Source: Triplophysa rosa (Eukaryota; Chordata; Actinopteri; Cypriniformes; Nemacheilidae). Taken from it: a stretch of 64,000 nt of DNA. Below the pieces are notes generated by a model. The model had not been told where the DNA came from. It searched no databases and saw nothing but the letters and a program-made list of their open reading frames with translations. This document shows positions 57,548 to 64,000 of the stretch, one piece after another. Made by a program: the position numbers and the translations under genes. The stretch is from the NCBI RefSeq assembly GCF_024868665.1, contig NC_079895.1, positions 11,947,323-12,011,322 on the forward strand, written 5' to 3'. Each line of letters begins with the position of its first letter. Positions within the stretch are counted from its first letter, which is position 1.

Positions 57548-58370
57548 CTTGTGCCGGTAGTACATTTTTTATGTTGCGGTAATTGATGAAGCTTTAATTA
57601 CGGTTAACGGTATCATCACGGTGATGAAATGCATTACAAAAACAAGTTGAAAAGATAAGCAAACGTCAGTGTTATAGTGTCAATAACAAGTTTAATAACT
57701 TATAAATATCAACCAATAATAAGAATAAATGGAAAGTAAAGCTTACTGATAATTTGTCAGGTGTTTAATTAAATATGATACGACGTTTTTTTTCACACAA
57801 ATTTTTTGTAAAGGAACACATGTAAAAGTGATGATTAAGCTACAGATGGCCACTTTACTTGTACTCACTTTTGCTGTAAAGTGAATTCAATATATATAGT
57901 CAAGTAATATTACATTCATGGATTGATGTTTAAATTGTCATTATTACTGACACATCACTTTATAATAAATAATTACCTGTCAATGTCAGTACAACATAAT
58001 GCCATACTAATTCATGTTTTTTACTAGATAGCAAGCAGTAGGATAGCTAGCTTTATAGACATTTAAAAGCAGCACTCTGTGGCAAGATGCGATTGTGTTG
58101 CGTTCCATCTCCAGCTTGAAATGTTGTAGGTACAAAGGTAAAGATAAGGCACACTCTTCTTCAGGGTGATTTGAAGTGCCCGCAATAATACTACCGTGCA
58201 CTTTCACTATCGTGGTGTACCGTATTACTGAACACTAGCTGACAGTGACTTCTATTCATTCTTATTGAACCCCCCTCCCAGGATACTTACGTTGACAGTC
58301 CTAACTAACTAAAACATAATTCTTTTTAATTTTTACGGCGACATCAGTTATGATTTCTCATAACCTTGAA
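57548..58370. repeat. Old repeat, probably one eroded element
   Basis: The left part has TGCGGTAATTGATGAAGC and GGTTAACGGTATCATCACGG; the right part has ACTACCGTGC and CGTGGTGTACCGTATTAC. These facing GGTA/TACC-rich stretches look like the two ends of one worn DNA transposon. No target duplication seen. Confidence 0.35.
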
Positions 58371-60150
58371 CTTCACGCTTCAAAACAGTGACAAGTATAT
58401 TGACGGCGAAATTCAATGTAATATCTGACTGGAATTGTGAGGTTCACTCCAGAACACTCTGCATGAGCTGTCCAATTAAGACATTGTTGTCTCACCTCCG
58501 TGTCAGCCGTACTGCCAGCATTCATCAATATTTGTTTTAAGTCAATGATGATATAAGTCATGACAGTTGTGTTCATTTGGGATTGGCATCCTTCCATTGC
58601 CTCACTTTCTGATGACTTTAGCATTGAACCATCAGCCTCCCTGGAATTGCAAGTGATAGCCGATATGTCCGTAGCTGGAAATCCAGTTAGGCATGTGCAC
58701 ATGCACGCTCAAGTACACAATGGCTTGTACGTGCAGTAATTGCATTCTAATTCTCACTCGTAGCACAAATTCTTGCCGGCAGCATAAACACCAGCAGGGT
58801 TCAAACGTGATGCGCCCACACATACTCTTGTCTGGTCAAGTGACGTCTTCATGAAAATGCACACGAACCACCATTGACAAAGCAGAGACAGGCAGATGGA
58901 CAAATGCTTACAAATCATTACATTAACCTTCTTATTGTTTCATATTTTTTCTGTCTCTCTCTCTCTTGCTTTAGTAAGAAGTACTTGTGACTGAATTCAG
59001 ATGTAAAGGTTGTAGGTTTTGTTGTATTCTATCTAGAGCTGTCTGTTGAGTAATTTTTTAACCAACACATTCAGTTTTTTTTGAAGGACAGACAAACCTA
59101 AATAACGTGCAACTGCATCTTTACAGGTTGCTATGGCATAGCTAGGTGGTTATGAGATGTTTCTGTTATATTCTGGTCCATATAGAGTAGCTTGTGTCCC
59201 ATAATTTGTGTTTGAGGAATCTTTTTCAGTTTTATTGTCTGCCAAGTGAAATGTAAGAAAAGTAATAGCACATCTCTTCTCAATAAGTGCATGATTTGAG
59301 GTGTTATTTATTGTAGCATGGCGCATACCAAATTACATTTTCCCATAAGACGTTTCTCACACGTCCCACCTGGGGTTGACCAAACAAATACAAACAAATT
59401 ATTTGTGAAGAATGTCTTTCTCAGCTTACCGAGAAAAGTGTGCTCTGCCTCAAGCTTTTGCGTTTGTGTTTACATGTGTATACACTATTAGCTATATTTA
59501 ATCAGCTGTAAATGTTCAGTATGTAGAACTACACTAAAAATACATGTAACAAAAAATATTGTTTCTTTAATTTTCTGCTTAATCTTGGGTATATTTGAAT
59601 ATGGAACATGTTTTTGAAAATGTCCTCACAAATATTGTGAATCAAAAAAGTTAACAAATCTGCCTAAATCATGTTTTACTTTAAAGCTAATAAAAAAATA
59701 ATTAATTGTGTAAAAACAATTAATTAAGCTCACCAAATATGGTTCTCCACCAGATCTTTCAAGATCATATCCATGAAATGAGTTATTTAAAACATCAATT
59801 TCAGTCAAGGAATTAGTTTAGCTCAAAGGAAAATACGTATAATAATCGTGATCGGTTTACAGTCTCTGATTAGTAATATAAAGCATAACAATACTTGTAT
59901 GCATTCGTCCAGCAAATGCCTCAATGATATAATATACTTTACGTTATCTCAAGGCCATAAGTAACATGACTTTACCAAACAGGATTTAGAGCAAAGGTAG
60001 CGTAAAAAAGTTTGTGAGCGTGAATACAGAAATCCCATCACAAATGAATATATATGGTTGTTTATTAAACTCTACTCTACATGGTAAACAAAACAATGAC
60101 GATCGCATAAAACAAACAAATAAATACATGAAACACAAATGTGCTAGGAA
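58371..60150. other. stxbp5l intron 1 stretch without recognised genes
   Basis: A 109-codon minus-strand ORF (58373-58702) has no recognised domain. The rest is AT-rich and blank. Confidence 0.35.
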
Positions 60151-60152
60151 GC

Positions 60153-60154
<2 letters not shown>

Positions 60155-60201
<47 letters not shown>
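60155..60201. repeat. (AG)n microsatellite
   Basis: An almost uninterrupted AG dinucleotide run of about 46 bp. Confidence 0.95.
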
Positions 60202-60202
<1 letters not shown>

Positions 60203-60700
60203 TGGCAGTGATTTCTGAACACCAATAAAAATCATCTTTAACAAAGAGGCACAGACTTAACGCAGCTATTCTATAAATAGAAACGGATACTTGCAAGCTC
60301 TGTGCTGGACCAATATCCGTATGCGCGTGTAGAGATGGAATTGTTCAAAAGGTTTAAGAAGGCAAGTCCTGCCGAAAGTTGCGGGCCTCGTGATCGGCCG
60401 CATGGCTTAACCACGTGGCAGCAGAAGTCCATTGTTCCTTCTTCTCCCCAGTGGGGGGGAGAGGGCAGTCTCCGAAGAAACGCCACAAAACAAGTTTTAG
60501 CGCAGAAGAGAAGAGAGGAAGAGACAAGAAGAGAAGGTTTTCAGAGCAGGCTCGATATTTAACCTCATGAGAGGGCATGCCCACCTGAGTTTGAATCGAC
60601 CAATCACAGTTGAGCAGGGAAGAGGTTCTTTGTCCACTCAACAGCTAATTTGCATCTTTATGAGATATCATTCCAATTATAACATAATGAAAAGAAAGTG
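60202..60700 (-). promoter_or_regulatory. Promoter-like or LTR-like block, minus orientation
   Basis: Read on the minus strand, ATTTGCAT-type octamer sequence (60648-60655), GTGATTGGTCGATT with a CCAAT core (near 60600) and TTAAATAT (near 60554-60561) are followed by a C/T-rich leader and a G/C-rich segment. That order is what a core promoter or an LTR U3/R region shows. No TG...CA borders or flanking duplication were found. Confidence 0.3.
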
Positions 60701-62042
60701 TTCTATGGTCACACAATGTATATAAACAAGGAGGAATTGTAAAGACAAACATTTATATATCAAATATGCTATGGTTTGAAGTGCATCAAGACATGATTCA
60801 TTAGGCGGTAAGAATACGAACAAAGCCTGAATTAACTTGCCTATTTAACAATTACAAATTATTTAAAAATGGCAAGAGCGACAACATATAACCTAGATAT
60901 TTAGATATATTTATAGAAAAGGACAATTGAATCACACATTCCTATTTGTCAGAGAAGTTTCTCTGGTTAGCCAAGTTTCAGATTAGACCGAGAGACTTCT
61001 CCCCTCTGCTTTGAAGCTTAGGAGTCGTGAAATATCCAACAGAGAAACAAAAGGTTATCAACACTCTGTGAGAGGTTTTGACTCTGGTCTTTTGATGATC
61101 GTATCAAGAAACCAGGAGAAAGGGGGTTAATGGCTCTTCTTTCAATGACTCCGACCATTTGGCTTATGCTAAATTCTCTACACTGTTACACGAAAATTCA
61201 TAAGTTTTTTTCTGCAGAGCATCATATCAGATTAAGGAGAGCAACATGCAATGAGTCCGCGTTAATTTTATGGCAACTTGTTTGACTTGCACCATCTGTA
61301 CATGGTGCGCGTTTCATTGTTTTTTTAAAACATACGATAGATTTGTCAGAGTTTACAATGCGGAAGTGGTGTGGTGTTATTTGCCTGTCAAATTAGCTCT
61401 TTACAGCTTTACAGCAGAAATATATGCACTTTATTTGCACACAACTCCTTTCATGCGTACTCTGAACTTATAGGAAGAGAGACAGAGAATGCGCTGATTC
61501 TAAACTTACAGTCTTGAAAGAAAGACATACAGTAGGTACTTATTTGATTTTAGCCCTATCTGTTTTTATGATGCAGATGTAACGTTTCTTCTATCGCTTC
61601 TGCTGCCTGAATGGATGTTTTTGTCCGCATGCAGGTTAAAATTGCAATGCGCTGGAGCTTCAATGAGACCGCGTGGCCGCGCACGTGTGCAGCTTAAAGA
61701 GAACATTGGTTGTAATATTTCTGTACCCATTCTTTACATTTTTAACAAAAAGTTGTCTGTGAGTAAACAGTAATTAGCGGAACCCCGGTTGAAGACACAT
61801 AAAGGTTTTTAAGGGGTAAAGCTTGCCTCAAGCTACATTAAGACTGACCGATTAAGAAATCAGGTTGCAGCATACACATAAGGAGAATATTGACAGATTC
61901 TCTTATTTAAAATCTTAAACATGCTCATACTAAAACATTTAAAACTCTTGGCGCATCACAAACTACAGGAGAATATTAAGATTATCGTACCAGTGGATGC
62001 ATCACGTCATCTGCTCACCAAGAACTAGATGTAAACATGTAA
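60701..62042. other. stxbp5l intron 1 stretch without recognised features
   Basis: No exon, ORF with known domain, or clear repeat termini. It may belong partly to the LTR-like block to its left. Confidence 0.35.
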
Positions 62043-62783
62043 TGTAATGTATATGTTGTGACATGAGGGCATCTAGTGGTAGTCAAGCGTTCATTTAGAC
62101 GTAATAATAATTTGCTTTGTAATTGTGTACACTTCACTTATGTGATATAATTTAAGGTAGATGAAATGCACATGATCAGAACACAGTTCGTTCACTTTAA
62201 AATACTGGGCTATACTATATTACTATATAATGCTATTTCATACTATTTATAATGGTACAGGGCAAGGTTGTTTTACTGCTGTAACTGTTTTACCGAATTT
62301 ATTAAAAAATCATATTTTGTCTTTGAAAATGTCTAAAATGATAACAAAAAAGCAATTTCCCCAGTAAAAACTGATGTTATGTAAATTAAATTATTACCTT
62401 GGGTGTGATGATGATTTAAATACAACTCAGAAACAATCTCAACATGTCTGCATTCTATTTTAGACTGATACTGATACTTCAACATATGGTTGTCTTGTAT
62501 AGGCTATATAACAAATCACTGAACATGGTGTCATCTAGTGGATTCTCCTGAATAAAGTGTGAAAGTGTGTGAAAGTGTGAAAAAAGAGAAAGTGAAAAAA
62601 AGTGTGAAAGTGATCTTTTAGTCAGATATGGTGACCCATACCCGAAATGTGACCTCTGCTTTTAACCCATCCAGAGAGTAGTGGTATCATTTTTGGTATC
62701 ATGAACACCCCCCCCTACTTCCCTACCCCCATTCAGCTCTCTTAAAGAAACATCCCCAAACAACAGTTACCCAATACATTACA
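62043..62783 (-). mobile_element. Probable 3' LTR of a Ty3/gypsy element
   Basis: On the minus strand a polypurine tract GGGGAAAAGGAG (62784-62795) is followed at 62783 by TGTAATGTATTGGG, the expected start of the 3' LTR. A matching inverted end (TGTAATG on the plus strand) occurs at 62043, or alternatively 62038, giving an LTR of about 740 bp. Inside are a GTGTGAAAG-rich run (62558-62612) and ATGGTGACCCATACCCG, a motif common in fish repeats. The left border is tentative because the other LTR is outside the window. Confidence 0.5.
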
Positions 62784-64000
62784 CTCCTTTTCCCCAGTCC
62801 AGAAAGTCTGCAAATCTTTTTGGAGGATGGTGATCTCTTACAGGGTACCTCCGCAGGCCAGGAGTCCCAGATATGTCTTCCGACCCATTTCCATTCTCAG
62901 CAGGTTCAAGGCTTCCCTCATTTGGTGCTGGTGGCTGTGGCTCAGGCATTCCAGATGCTACAGTCTCAGGTAAACGATCAGTGCAGCCATTGGGCTCTGG
63001 CCTTGATGAGTTGGCAACAGTTGACACTCTTTCCCGTAGCTGATCAACATGCCTTCTGTGTACCTGTCCATCATAGGCACTGACCTTGTACGACAAAGGA
63101 ACTGTGATGTCCACAATGATCCCCGGTATCCATTTGGGGTCCTTGGTGTAACTCCTCATGTACACCATGTCATTCAGTTTGAATTTCCTTACAATGTCCT
63201 GGCATTTGTCAGCAGGAACTATCCTGCCTGTGGTGCATGTTGCTTTCATAATCAGGGTGTAGCCTGTCAAGGGCAGTGGTTAGTCGCCGATTCATGAGCA
63301 ACTCAGCAGGGCTTTTACCTGTTGCCGAGTTGGGTGTGACGTGCTGTGACAGCAGGAAGCAAGCAAGTCGAGTTTGCCAATCACCTTTGGTGATGCGGGA
63401 GAGAGACTCCTTCGCAGTCTGCACCATGCGCTCAGCTTGTCCGTTTGAACTTGGATGATACGGCGCTGTGGTGACGTGTCGAATGCTATTCCGTTCAGCA
63501 AACTCCTGGAACTGTGCAGAGGTGAATGCAGCCACATTATCCGATACTATGACATCAGGCAAGCCGTGTGTTGCAAAAAGAAGTCTCAGTGTGTTAATAA
63601 CAGCAGACGATGACGTGGAGCTCATCAGAGATACTTAGAGCCATTTGCTATGCGAATCAACTACTACGAGAAATAGTTTACCTTGAAAGGGGCCTGCGAA
63701 GTCAATGTGTAACCTCGACCATCTTTTCGTTGTCCATTCCCAAGGGTGCACATTTGCCCTGGGTGGTGCATGACATGACTTCTGACAGGTATCACATGCT
63801 CTGACAGTCTCCTCTATATCCTTGTCCATACCTGACCACCACACATAACTCCTTGCGAGTCCCTTCATGTGCACAATGCCAGGATGAGCATCATGTAACA
63901 TGGCAAGTACTTCTGCCCTCGCCAAGTCCGGAACCACAACACGGCTTCCCCATAGCAAACAGTTTTTGTGGGCAGAGAGCTCATGGCGGCGCAACAGAAA
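62779..64000 (-). pseudogene. Ty3/gypsy-type pol fragment (integrase), degenerate, cut by the window edge
   Basis: Minus-strand reading enters at the right edge with the integrase zinc-binding region (HPGIVHMKGLARSYVWW and CDTCQ, the H-H-C-C pattern) and the core start RWSRLHIDFAGPF with the first catalytic Asp. A TAA at 63635-63637 interrupts the frame. The same frame then resumes with VIVSDNVAAFTS (second Asp) and YHPSSNGQAERMVQT (catalytic Glu). A frameshift near 63230 is followed by FKLNDMVYMRSY and SYKVSAYDGQVHRRHVDQLR, the C-terminal integrase domain, ending at 62779 just before the polypurine tract. Protease, reverse transcriptase and RNase H would lie beyond 64000. It cannot encode a working protein as it stands. 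Confidence 0.85.

Noticed and set aside
62820..63297. Plus-strand ORFs at the right end
   Set aside because: Antisense shadows of the gypsy integrase C-terminal region.

Overview
The window is vertebrate nuclear DNA, almost certainly from a cypriniform (carp- or zebrafish-like) fish. The coding genes are split by GT-AG introns and match vertebrate families residue for residue. The non-coding DNA is full of repeats typical of cyprinid genomes: palindromic MITEs at TTAA sites, hAT-like and Tc1-like elements, CR1/L2-like LINE fragments, solo LTRs and a Ty3/gypsy element. There is no prokaryotic, organellar or CRISPR content.

Layout. Bases 939-2860 hold a complete three-exon gamma-S crystallin gene (+). 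It converges on a complete 14-exon lcmt2/tyw4 gene (-, 3071-8627), a wybutosine-synthesis methyltransferase with a kelch domain; the two stop codons are 210 bp apart. lcmt2 and gtf2e1 (TFIIE alpha, +, coding 10028-26341) are divergent and share a promoter region of about 460 bp. gtf2e1 has four coding exons (442 codons). Its first coding intron (11.2 kb) and third (3.6 kb) are crowded with transposons, including a LINE sitting inside an older MITE. From about 27.0 to 49.5 kb lies an intergenic region with old repeats, two LTR/hAT insertions that have clear target-site duplications, a dead Passport-like Tc1 element and several repeat-free segments that look like candidate conserved non-coding elements. 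At 49.5-50.5 kb a CpG-rich promoter, a 5' leader and the first coding exon of stxbp5l (tomosyn-2, +) appear. The rest of the window is read as the first intron of that gene. It contains a nested stack of DNA transposons (51.8-55.3 kb), a solo LTR and the 3' part of a degenerate Ty3/gypsy element that runs off the right edge.

How the genes relate. The order gtf2e1 then stxbp5l in the same orientation matches human 3q13.33, which supports calling the last exon stxbp5l rather than stxbp5. The genes do not form one pathway: lens structure (crygs), tRNA-Phe wybutosine modification (lcmt2), RNA polymerase II initiation (gtf2e1) and regulation of SNARE-dependent exocytosis (stxbp5l). The lcmt2/gtf2e1 pair may share promoter elements.

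I found no convincing new biological system. The observations most worth checking are the 14-exon lcmt2 (the human gene is intronless), the transposon nests with readable target-site duplications, the several apparently unrelated repeat families that share TTAA targets, the strong-context upstream ORF of stxbp5l and the candidate enhancers between gtf2e1 and stxbp5l. All exon boundaries come from reading splice signals and frame continuity; no transcript data or database search was available.
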